This document shows positions 35,350-47,000 of a stretch of DNA of 64,000 nt, in pieces. The stretch is from Auanema rhodensis. Taxonomy: Eukaryota > Nematoda > Chromadorea > Rhabditida > Rhabditidae. The DNA is taken from positions 5,890,001 through 5,954,000 of the forward strand of contig OZ059898.1 of NCBI GenBank assembly GCA_964057225.1. The letters are read 5' to 3'. The notes under the pieces were generated by a model. The model was given only the letters and a program-made list of their open reading frames with translations, had not been told where the DNA came from and did not search any database. Both the position numbers and the translations under genes were made by a program. Each line of letters begins with the position of its first letter. Within the stretch, counting starts at the first letter, position 1.

Positions 35350-37425
35350 ATGACGACAGCAGCTGCATTTTGGGATGTTGCTGAACCATTTGCGCTCTGT
35401 GAAGATCAAGGCTTATTTTTATGCCCGTTGGCTAAAATTATAATTCATGTTCGACTTCCCAAGGTAATTATTTGTTTTTTGCCATATCATTTAGTATATA
35501 ATGTGCTTTGTCTCATATTCCATATTATTTCGAGAGATAATGTTTCTGGTGAAATAACTAATAACACGTTCAAACAAAACTAATTATTTTGCCAGAAACT
35601 CTCACATTGAAAGAGGCAAGTTAATGAGTTTAAATTTACTAAGAATGAAAAGGCACGCTCTGGGCTCTGAACAAAATTTCAATCACTGTTTGCACATGGG
35701 TTCATTCAGATATTGGTGCCGGGGCAAACGATCTCCAATTGGGATCTAATGGAAAGGCTAAAGAAGGCTGTGAATCCAATACAGGTATCCAATCCAACAT
35801 TATTTGATACAGATAACAACTTATTTAGTTATTTTCCGTTAATGTCACTGATAGCACTTTAGAAAGTGTTACATTTCATGCTGAGCTTATATCAAATCCA
35901 ATGATGAATCAAGTATGATAGGAAAAAACTTTATTTAGAAAATTTATTTTTGAGGCTTTGAAAATATTGAATAGTTTTCATATGAAAGTAAGTGGATTCT
36001 CTGAACCTTTTACTGTAGCTGCCGATGAAGCTGAGAGTCATTTTCCTAAGTTTATTGCATTTCTATTAGTTGAATTAATCATAAAAGTTCAGTCCCGTTG
36101 ATTGGGAGAAATACTTTTTAAACAGAGGCAACAAAGATGTCCCCGGATTGCGTGCAGACACAATATATTTGAGCAATATACCTATCAAATGGTTTTCTGT
36201 ATGTTGTATATATATTATGCTATAATTATTTAAAACTTCTGTAGGATGGTTCAGAATTACCTTCTCAGGAACTATTAGCAAAAGCTTTGTCTAGGTTTGG
36301 ATCTATACGTAATATTGACATACCAATATGTGAAGAAAATCGCATTCTATTTCCATCTAATATTTCTGGTATCAAATCCAAAAAATTTTCTTATGATCAA
36401 GTAAGTTTTTTTTATCAAAACTCTATTCAATCTAAGTATCACAGGATTTAATATTTGAATGTTATATTCAATACGAAAATTGTGAAGATTTTAAAAATGC
36501 AATGTTAGGATTGAAAAATATGAAATGGTTCAAGAAGATAGGTGACAAGGTGTATCAAACCAATGTCAAGGTTTATTTAACGATTAAAATATGAATATTC
36601 AACAAAATCTGTAATTAGGTTGAATTTGATCGCTCATTTCATTTGAGTTCGCAAAGTATAAAAGCCAGGTCTCAACAGCGAGAACGAATAATGAGAGAAC
36701 AAATGAAAAAAGAAGAAGAAGAACACAAAGAGAAGTTTGTCAGTAAATCTATTTCTATTATCCTTATAACTTAGAGAAGAAAAAAAACAAAGACTAATAA
36801 GGGAATTGGAAGAGAAAGAACGGAGATTGAAGAAGGAATTAGAAGAAAAAGAACAGTTACAAAAAGAGTTGGATCAAAAGATACAAGTATATAAAGATTT
36901 ATTTAATTTCTTTAATTTCATAATTTTCAGGAAGAACTCGAACGACAGAAGAAAGGAAATGAAAGGAAAGCATACAAGAATGAAGAAGAATATGTTCTAC
37001 TTCAGAAAGAACAATTTGATGAGGGTTCTCAACATCTTTCAACCCAGACGGGAAATACTAAAGTTTCTTTCTCTGTTGCTTTTTAGTTAATACGCTTTAT
37101 TCAGAAGCAAAAAAGTTCAACTGATGACGAATCGAACTTAGAAAAAAATATTGACAATGCAGATATGGGCAACGATTTAGATACAACAGAAAAAGAAGAA
37201 AAATTGAGGAAATTGTTACTTCTTCAACAAGAGCATAGAATGAGAGAGATGGTGAACGATATTTATATTTCAAAATAACTGAAAATTTTCTTTTAGTTAA
37301 AGAAAAAATTAGTGAATTCGAAGAATCACTCCAGAAATTGTTCTGATCCCTCGTCTGATAGCGATGATGATAGAAAACATAGAAAAAGAAGAAAAAAATC
37401 TTCAAAGCATAAAGATAGGAGATGA
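35350..37425 (+). CDS. AKAP17A/XE7-like splicing-associated protein
   Basis: AKAP17A (XE7) is a nuclear-speckle protein that binds protein kinase A and affects alternative splicing. The first exon encodes FALCEDQGLFLCPLAKIIIHVRLPK. The next starts ILVPGQTISNWDLMERLKKAV, matching the conserved family block 'PGKSISNWEVMERLK'. The middle keeps the RRM-like region: GLRADTIYLSNIPIKWFS, ELLAKALSRFGSIRNIDIP and ECYIQYENCEDFKNAMLGLKNMKW. The VEFDRSFHLS block follows, then a long Glu/Lys/Arg coiled coil (about 36660-37260). The tail is Ser/Asp/Lys/Arg-rich and ends KRRKKSSKHKDRR. Introns are mostly 45-60 nt, with one of 246 nt after exon 1. The order and motifs of the vertebrate protein are conserved throughout, so the assignment is firm at family level. 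The PKA-binding helix is not obvious by eye. The NDUFA9 gene begins 428 bp downstream on the same strand. Confidence 0.86.
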
Positions 37426-37853
37426 TGTTTTGCTACATAAAAATGTATTTATTTCACTAACCTAGTATGCGAAGTTTAAATAAATATTCTTGTGTTTGGT
37501 ATGATTTTGTTTTAAGAATCGAGCGAGACATCACATATATTGACTATATATCAAAACATTTTAAATAAAACTAAGCCCCAGAACTTTTTTATAACAATAA
37601 TAACTGTCGGTCTTTTGATTGAAGTTTTTTTAGTTGGGCTCTGATGTAGCTCTTGATCTACAGTACTTAATTCGTGAAAATTTGCTACGTAGGGTTAATT
37701 GTAAGAAACGAAGTATTACGTACATAAGCTAAAATTTTTTAGCGTTGAAAAATTTATAAGTTTAATCAAGTGTTCTGTTACTAATTTTGTTAATAAACTA
37801 TTACATATCTTAAACTAATTTTTAAATTTAAAATATCTAAGATTAGCCTTTAG
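37426..37853. other. Spacer between AKAP17A-like gene and NDUFA9
   Basis: The spacer contains a likely AATAAA (37479-37484) for the upstream gene and then U-rich sequence. A more complex stretch at 37590-37720 has no open frame. I checked it by eye for snRNA, SL RNA and snoRNA hallmarks and see nothing convincing. The right end carries the acceptor for NDUFA9. Confidence 0.45.
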
Positions 37854-39637
37854 ATGTTGTCTCTGTTGGGTAGAGCGGGAACCAACGGGTGTGCCAGACC
37901 AGCAGTACTTGTTGTTCAGACTCAACAAGCTACATTTAGCTCAAGGTAATAAAAATTTTGATTAATTTTTAGGTTAATTTTTTAATTGAAGCGTTGCCCC
38001 AACAACTCCTCAACATGATATCCCTGCTTCTCGTGTAAGCTCGCAAACTGCAAACTTCCGTAAGGGCGCCGGAGGAAGGTTTGTGTGTTATTCATTCTTT
38101 CACTATTTTAATTACTCAGAGCTTCTTTCTCTGGAGATGTTGTTACTGTTTTTGGAGCAACTGGTTTTCTTGGATTGCCTGTGGTCAACAGATTAGCTAA
38201 AGTTGGCTCACAAGTTATCATCCCATACAGGTTCAATATTTAATTGTTGTGTTTGATATTGTTTTTCACTTTAAAGACAAGATCCTTATTATGTACGTGA
38301 ACTCAAAGTTCCTGGAGAATTGGGACAAGTTCTGTTTTTCCCATTCGAATTGAAAGACGAAGAATCAATCAGAAAGGTTTTGTTTTTCATTTGGTTTTGT
38401 GCTTTTGAACATAATATTACAGGTAGTCAAATATTCCAACGTTGTCATTAACCTTATTGGAACTCGTGTACCAACAAAGTAGTTATTTTTATTTTTTTCT
38501 AGAACTTATAACTGATTTAGGAACTATTCATACACAGAAACCCACGAGAATGGCGCTCGTCGCCTGGCAAAAATTTGCAAAGAGATGGGCGTTGAACGTT
38601 TCATCCATCTTTCTGCTTTAGGAGCTAATCCAAATCCATCTAAGGGACATTTCGTCAGTCACAGTGAATTCCTCAGATCAAAGGTATATTTAATTTTGCT
38701 ATTTGACTTTACCTAAATATGCAGGGTCTTGGAGAAATTGCTGTCAAGGAAGAGTTCCCCGAAGCAACCATTGTTCGTCCATCTGTTATGTATGGAGAAC
38801 TTGATGGATTTATTCAGGTTTAAAAAAATTATCATTTAATATATCATTTATTTAATTATTCAGTACTATGTTAGCAGATGGCGTAAGACACCATTCGATC
38901 ACGTTTATTTATACAAGAAGGGAGAACACACGTACAAAATGCCAATCTGGGTAGAACTCAAAAATAGTTCATTGTAACGGATTTTTTACAGATTGGGGAT
39001 GTTGCTGATGGCCTTAGCCGTATTGCTCGCGATCCTATGACAGCTGGTCATACTTACGAATTTGTTGGACCTCATTGTTACCAACTTAGCGAACTTATTG
39101 ACTTTATGTATAAAAAAGCTCACTGTCTTCCAGAGTTTGGATTCCAGTATGTGAATTATGAAAATAATTACTAATTGTGCAATTCAGCTATAAGAGACAC
39201 AATCTCCCAGATCCATACTTCATGGCTTTAACATTGGCTACTGAGTTATATGGTAAAGTCTTCAAGTGTAAGGTACCTCTCAATCGTGAATGGATGGAGT
39301 TCATTGTAAGCAAATAATACTTTTCCATAAAATAATGTCTATATATATTGAATTTTACAGGAAGTTCAAAATGATGTTTTAACTGGCCAACGTACTCTTG
39401 CTGATCTTGGAGTCCGTCGTTTAACAGAATTCGAATTTGCTGGCGCCCAACAAGCTTTCTATCGCTCATTCAACAAGTATTATGAAGAGCAATATGGAGA
39501 ACTTCCAGCACCACCTCTTCCTTTGAGGTAATGCTTTTTCACTTTATTTGGAAAATACAATATTGTTAAGATCCCCTCCCATCATTCAAAAGAAGAATGC
39601 AGCTGTTTTCAACGAAAAGGAAGCTGTATATGTCTAG
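37854..39637 (+). CDS. NDUFA9: Mitochondrial complex I subunit NDUFA9
   Basis: NDUFA9 (39-kDa subunit) is an atypical short-chain dehydrogenase in the peripheral arm of complex I. It binds NADPH structurally near the quinone site. The start codon sits directly behind cctttag, consistent with trans-splicing. Residues 1-30 ([20 protein letters not shown]...) form a basic, acid-free mitochondrial presequence. The Rossmann fold begins at [20 protein letters not shown] with the GxxGxxG motif, followed by [10 protein letters not shown]. Other family blocks are [60 protein letters not shown] and [14 protein letters not shown]. The stop is TAG 39635-39637. There are about ten exons, and introns are 40-60 nt. 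No truncation is seen. A small gene starts 107 bp downstream on the same strand, suggesting a shared operon. Confidence 0.95.
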
Positions 39638-39744
39638 AGGTTATTAGATTGCAGTTTTTCTAAATTTCAGTCTTAGTAGCTATATATTATGTAGTTGTTA
39701 CGTAAAATTTTATAAAGTTTAATTAACTTCTTTATATTTTAAAC

Positions 39745-40058
39745 ATGCCGAATAAATTAGATAATCAAGACAGAAGCAAGTTATTTATAAGTTATATAAC
39801 GATTACTCGCGGATTTAGAGCAAATCTATTTAACAATAGATGATGAGAGACCAAGGAAAAAGATAAAGGCATATAATGACGATCGTTGTACAGAAGCCAA
39901 TATGTTGACTAACTTATATAAGATATTTTAATATAAATAAACTAGAGAAGAAATTGGAAAAAAGAGTGTGGCAACAACTACTGGAGTACCTAAGTAACAA
40001 TGAGATCACAATAAAAGAAGTCGACTTGACAAATGGCTATTTTGACTACGGCAATTAG
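39745..40058 (+). CDS. Small basic/acidic protein (67 aa), operon-like position
   Basis: Three exons join in phase: 39745-39790, 39840-39884 and 39946-40058 (68 codons with the stop). The introns are 49 and 61 nt, normal for this genome. The product starts MPNKLDNQDRSKLFI and has a basic cluster RPRKKIK that could be a nuclear localisation signal. It then forms a likely helix, KKLEKRVWQQLLEYLSNNE, and ends in DLTNGYFDYGN. There is no signal peptide or membrane segment. I do not recognise the family. ATG 39745 lies 107 bp after the NDUFA9 stop on the same strand, the usual distance inside nematode operons. A different donor at 39904 would give another reading frame that is open for fewer codons, so the exact splicing is a choice. 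The gene is convergent with the CLIP-like gene, whose stop is 109 bp away. Confidence 0.58.
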
Positions 40059-40166
40059 CAAACAATTCCTGAGTCGGTTTGAGGATTAGCTGTGTTTCTG
40101 AAAATAATGTAGTTATAAAATTCCAATATTTTTTTGATTGATGACTGCCTCAAGCAGAAATACGGC

Positions 40167-43100
40167 TCACGAAAAAACTGGAAGCCGGGACTGCAAAGAG
40201 ACAGACACAACAAAAGCCACGAAAGCACCTACCCATTAACCTTTGATCTTTCTTCACTTTCTTCTGATAGAAGATTTGAAAGTTTGATGTTAGCTAAAAG
40301 TATATTAAAATATTAATCTTTCTGTATGTTTCACATACAGCTTCCAAGAATTATTTCGTCTGGAGCATAAATAACATCTTGAGCATGATTTTCAGGAAGT
40401 TTATATTGAGAAGCATACATAGAAACTGTAGATCTAGTTAAACTGTCACGATCTGCGGAACGTTCCATATCACCTAAATAATAAAGTTTTAATAAAATAT
40501 AATTATATTCTAAGTACTGCATGAAGACTGAGATAGACGAGCATCATGAGGGATACTAGATTGAGGACGATGTGAACTATTGCTAGATCTTGATCGGAAA
40601 TTTACTCGACCCCTAAAATGAATAGTATTGAATTTGAATGAAAATTTCGACCTTACGGAGTTGTATTGTATTTCGTAAAACTGGTATCCATGCTCACAGC
40701 ATCATCGCCGTTTTCATACTTATACACCATAACATCAATGCTCTTTCTCATTTCATCTTTTTCTACTTCTACCATTAGTTGCTGTCGTTTGAGCTCTTCA
40801 TTTTGATGAACAAGCATCCTATAACAAGGAAATATGAAAGATTGTTGAAATTCTTTTTTTTTTTTTCAATTTTTTTTATTTCCGATGATTGAATTAAACG
40901 TTTTAGGTGTAGGGTCATCTATAAAAAGACAAAACGCTTGAACAAGTTAAATCGGACAAGAATTTACAGATAATAATCTTTCAACTACAGGATCAAGGAT
41001 CGAAATAGATGAATGAGACGAATTCTCATGTAAATGCTTGAAAATTCTGGATGATCGTATAATCAAATAAATATTTTTTTAGCAGCTTAGAGAAATTTTT
41101 CTATTTCTGCCTAAGGTGTTAGAACTTACTTTTCATAATTAATCTTCTGATCAAGTGACTGCTTCAATTCAGCAACTTTATGTTTCAACTTGGTGATTTC
41201 GAGGTCTTTTAGGGGAATTTCTTCGACTCTCAAAGCAATCTAAAATGAACAAATTATTTGTATTCTTCAATTTGTATTAAATACTTGTTGATATTTTTGT
41301 CTCAATTCCTTCATTTCGCTACTTTTCAATTCTAAAGCTGTCTGGAGAGAATTAATTTCTTTTGTCAGCATCTAGAAATATTAATTTTGTTCTTAAAATT
41401 CCTAAGTGAAATATGAAAACCTGATTTCTCTGATCACTATCGTTGGCAAGCGCATTTTGTAGAGCTACTTTATCGGCTTTTAGTTGTACAGCAACTTTCT
41501 CTGTTTCAGCTATTTTCTCATCTAATGCTCCAATGACCTTTTGATGACGTCGGCTCATAGCTTCAAACTCTGCTTCTTGTCGACTCTTCTCATCTTCAAG
41601 AGTTCTATCAAACTCTTTACTCTTCTCAGCAATCTGAAATTATTATTTATATAATGAAACTTGTACATATGTCTGTGTGTACATATATAATATAGAGGTA
41701 ATATTAAGAAAATGAAGAAAAAAAAGCTTTGAAAACTCACCAGATTCTCATGTCGTTCTTTCATACGATTAATTGTTTCATTATGAGATCGAGTAACTGC
41801 AACAATAATAGTTAAAAATGGAATAATAGCCGTTGTTAGAATTCCAAAATTCAGAGGAAATTTTTTTCTTGAATCACAGTCTGTTACGATAGACAACGCT
41901 GTGATAATAACACTTGACGCTGCGATTGTGATCACAGAGAGCCACCACTTTGAAGCAACTTGACATTTTCCAGCAAATGGTTTTTCAGCTTTTAACAGTG
42001 TCATTATGTAAAAGCTTGAATATCACACTGTTTTGATAATTCGTAATAGACAATAGAGACTGTCTTTAAAGAAATAGCTGAGTCGACTGGTTCAAAACCA
42101 AATATAGAAATCGAATATGGTGTGATCGCCGAACTATCCATCTCAACACGCCTACATTTCTCCTCACCTCACACGCTCAATTGTCTCACTCGCTTGAGGT
42201 AAGATTGCGAATGGATAAGATGACCAGACATCTTGCTTTTATGAATTTTAATGCCTCTTCAGATAGCTCATTCCCTCTCTAGCAATTATCCCTTTATTTC
42301 AATTCTTTCGATTTTGCAAATTCGTTGAGAAAACGATGGTATATCTTATGTTTCATCAAGCTATCGTGAGCTTCTTAGATTCAAACAAATATCCTTTGTG
42401 TGATCAGTCATTACTGTTAGAATTATACAAAAAGTGGAAACTCTTCAATCTACTAATTCACTTCCGGCACCCTCAAATCGGAACATACCTTGTTCAGAAT
42501 GGCTCTTTAAACGTTCTATTTCATCAGCACGAAGCTTTTCGGTTGCACTTAATCGATTCTTTAATTCTTTGGAAGTAGTAGTTTGAGATTCTGAAATATA
42601 TTCTTTTCTATAAATTTTCAATATCCTAAAAGTTAGAATTTTCAGAAAAAAACCATCGCTATTTGGTTTTGTGAATCATTGTTTTAAAAAAGTTATTATT
42701 CAATTGATAGATAGTAAATATGAAATAAAATTGTTACAAACCTAAGCTAGCTGTTAACTGTGATATTTCTGTTTCCATTTGTTTTATGACTAAACTTAAC
42801 ACATCGACAGTCTGAACTGCATGATGAAGACGAGCAAGTTTATCAGTTTCATCTGAAGGGAATAGATATAAATAAATTATTAAAGAATATAATATTAATA
42901 TGCCAACTTACTTAAAGACTTGGGCTTTGAAGTTTGAACTAGAGTTTGCTTACTGGTGCTTGGAGAAGAACTAACAGTGGAACTGGTACGCGGTTTACCT
43001 CCAGCAAAGGAGGATGTAGGATATTGAAGATTTTTTGTTACTGAAAAATTCAAAATTTATTGAAAAAAAATTTTTCTTACCTTTAGAGACAGAAGGTTTA

Positions 43101-44007
43101 GTAGTTGAGTCATTTGTGGGCGACTTGGTTGCCGTTTTAGTAACAGCTTTTGTAGGTTTTTCCTCTTTTTCTTTTCTCTCTGAAGAAAAGAAAGAATAGT
43201 ACAATTAGAACTTAGCAATAATTAAAATATACATACCTTTTGGTGGAGGTGGCACATATAATGGCTTTCGTTCTCTCTTAACAGTTTCTGGCTTTGGTGC
43301 AGGTGATACAGAAGTTGCATTGCTAGCTTTTAAAGGCTGCTTAGTTGGACGTGGAGTAGTTTGAGCATCGATTGGCATTTTTTCTGAAAATAGAATAGAT
43401 ATTAATAAATTTTCCGTTTCAATCAAAAACTACTGTTTAAACTGAGAAGCAACCGATGTATCAAAAATAATTTAGAAAAATGATAACATAAATTTGATTT
43501 TAATTTTTCATAAGAACAAAAACATTTAAAAGTTATTTCATTAATTATCCATAAATAACTGAAAAATATTAAAAAAAACAGAAAATAAAAGACCAGAATA
43601 AAGTTTTTGTCACTTGTATAACTAGTTTTGTAGGTTATCTACACGACAACACTATCTACCAATTCTAGTCATTTGGTGGATGAATATCAGAATTTTTATA
43701 ATTTTTATGTATATCTGGTTTAGATTTAAACATAATTTTGAAATTATCTGAATTTATTCTTTTTTTTTGTTGAAGAAGAAAAAAATCAAATTAGAGTGGA
43801 ACTGCCATTTGCTTGTAAGAAAAAAACTAAATAAAGTCGATAAAGAATCTATAAAGAGGCAAATACACAAAAGACATTGTTTTTTGACTGCCATATTTGG
43901 GATGCATTGAAGGAAGTTAAACTTTGGAACAAGAAGCTTTGCTGACCAAGTTGTATGGCAAGAAAACATCCTAACCTGCATACATGATGATTTATCTTGG
44001 CATATAA

Positions 44008-44045
<38 letters not shown>

Positions 44046-47000
44046 TGAAATGCTTATTTACAAAAGATAAAGAGGAAAAAGTTTAAGTCAAATGTGATAC
44101 TTCAAATGATATGTTCTTGTCCATAATAAAATAAAAACAAGAAGAAAGGTCATACTTTAAAGAAATGTAGAATGTATGTACGTTTACGAATACTTAGCAA
44201 AACATGCAACTTTGTCAAATATAATATAAGAAGACCAATTCTATATGCTATGCTGCCAGCTTTCCTATTCAGTTTTAAAAAAGCGGAAATGGTAAAACCA
44301 ACCTTTGGGTTCATTTTCTTTCTGCTTGGGTGCAGGTGGAGGTGGAGCTAGACTAACACGTGGTTTCGGCTCCTTCTTTGGCTTATTTTTATCTGCTTCA
44401 ATAGAAGCCTTCAAAGTACTTGAGTTAAGACTTTTATTTCATTTTTAAAATTACCTTTAGTTGTTCCATCATTATCTGATGTTTTGAGGGTGCTTTCTGT
44501 TTCACAGGAAATTTTGGAGGTGCAGGTGTGGCTGGGGTCATTGGTGCTTCCTTTCGACTAATCTGCAACATATACACAAAGTATTTCTTTCCTTTTAAGA
44601 CAACTTTCTTTCTATTTTTTAATTTTCGAAAGACTCTTATTGCTTATTTGCAGGTTTGTGCTCAGGTGTAAAGAGTAAATAAAGAGAACTATCGGACATT
44701 AGGCTTATTGAAACCTCTATACAAAGCCTTCTTCTTGATCATTTTTTCAATTAGCAATCCAGTTTTTTTTTTGAAAATCGAAATAAAATATAAACCTTCG
44801 GAGCAGGTGATGGCTTCTCTTTCGTGTCCATTATCTTTCCTTTGGTAATTTCCGGTGCTTTCTTCACAACTTCAGGTTTTGATTTAGTTTCCTGTAAGAG
44901 AAAGAATATAGAAAATTCTGAAGAACATTAAAGTTTGCAATACTAAACTGAAAAAAAAGAAAAAAATAGATATCACCGGTTGAATGTTTTGGAAAATATT
45001 TGAGAGGCTAAGAAACACTGATGCTATATTCCCTCGAGATTTCATTTTAGCTACGAGCTTATTGGGGGTTGGCATATTGTCTTGGAAAAGGGAAAATTTC
45101 AAAAAGTCGGCCAGTTTTGGCAAAATTAAATAAAAAACGAAACAGCAGAGCGGAAACAAAAGTTCTTTTGCTATTTGAAGCAATTGTCGCTAATCATTTT
45201 GAGCAATTAATGATAACAAAAGAATATAAGATTGATCATGCAAGAAAGTTATTTGGAAGCTATTATGATTGTTTGATAGAGCACAAATCAATATGCAAAT
45301 GATTAGTGAATGTTTACATATATTGTAAATCATGTCAACATAACAAACACAGAGAGGCTTAATAATAGAATAAAACGAGAATTTTGAGAAGGGTATTGGA
45401 AACAAATGAAATAATAAACATCATATCATATGGTTCAAAAGAAATATTATTTTTTTAAATTTAAGAAAATTACGTAAATACACGTTTTTGATAAATCTTC
45501 AAATCAGAATAGAAAGAAAAGTTGTGGGAATATAGTTTGAGAAGGAAATCTTATCCGCAGCGGGAATAATATGAAGTGGAGAGAATGAGAAGAAAGATTA
45601 TAAAGATGCGAAAGGACTTGTCAATGAGATGAAATGCTTAACTTCAGCCAAGAGTTTCATCTGATAAAACAAAAAATAAATAAATCTTTTGACTTATGTA
45701 TTACTTGTTTAGTCTGTTTTATTTTCAAATTATTGATTTATTTAGTTATTTTGAAATTTTAAATTGTGCATATGAAAGAATTCTAATAACATTGAGCAAA
45801 TAATGAAATTTGATATCATATATTCGCCATACAACGGGTCAAAGAAGAAGTTGAAATAATGTGTTAAGAATGAATAACTCCGAATTTAAAAACTTACAAA
45901 ATCTATGTTACATCTTTAGTTTTTTTTTTAAATAATGTTATAACTCACTCTTGTTGAAGTCTTATTTTGCTGATCCATCCGATCAGTATCTGCAATTGAT
46001 GACTGAGAAGAAGCCACAGCTTAAAAATCTCGGATTAATTTCAATATTAATTTTTATCATTTTTTTAATATTTTAAGATTTACCTGAATTTGATGCTAGA
46101 GAAAGAGTAGACGATGAGTGAGGAGCAGTTAGTGGAGGTTCAGGTGTTCTTTGAAGAGGAATTTCTACTTCAACTTTCATTGGATAGCGTTTAGACTCCA
46201 CTAAAGGAGTTAAAAGATCATCCTCGTCATCGTCATCCTCTACAACCGGAAGATGCTCAACTCCAATTTTCGATTTTTCCAGAACAAAAGACTCTCCAAC
46301 TAAAACGAAAAACAAAATTTATTGCAAGAAGAAGGATAGAACTAACGAATTCGTTGTGCTTCTCTTTTCAATTCCTCTTCGTCAATTATGACTAAATCTT
46401 GTGGTGCTTTAATGTTCATTAGATCTTCTTCTTGATCAAAATGCCCTTTCTGCAAGAAATATATTTTTTTAAAAATGAATTATTGAAAAACTTACTCCAG
46501 GTGGAACTATATAGGTCGCACTTGATGCTTGCATGTCACCTTCACCCCAAGAAGCTTGCGAGAACTAGAAATTTTGAAATGTTTGTATGTATTGTAAGGA
46601 GCAGCTCACCAAGGAATCATTCATATTAATTGAAGAAGTCTCAATTGATGACGTCAAGCTGGATTGCAAATCAGATACGTCAGATGGACGTTCTGGACGA
46701 AAGATGTTCGTCAGCTGTAGACTGGGAAGGGCAGAACGAGATAAACGCTGAAAAAAATATAATAGATATTGAATAGTGAATAGATTGTTAACAAGAATAT
46801 GTGTTGTGCCTGAAAACAAGATGATATTCTTCAAAAATCCATATTATGGGTCATGTTTCATGGTCGACTTTACGATTGAGTTATATGTACGTCTGAGCAT
46901 TTAGTTATGAAAAATAGCACAAAATAAGAAATATGAAAGATTTTTTGAATAAAAATTTGCTTGGTTAAGATGCTATACTCGTTTGAAGATGTTTGTTATC

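Noticed and set aside
37560-37730. Possible small nuclear or SL RNA in the AKAP17A-NDUFA9 spacer
   Set aside because: No Sm-site/stem combination, spliced-leader sequence or convincing snoRNA boxes; one short U6-like string is not enough.
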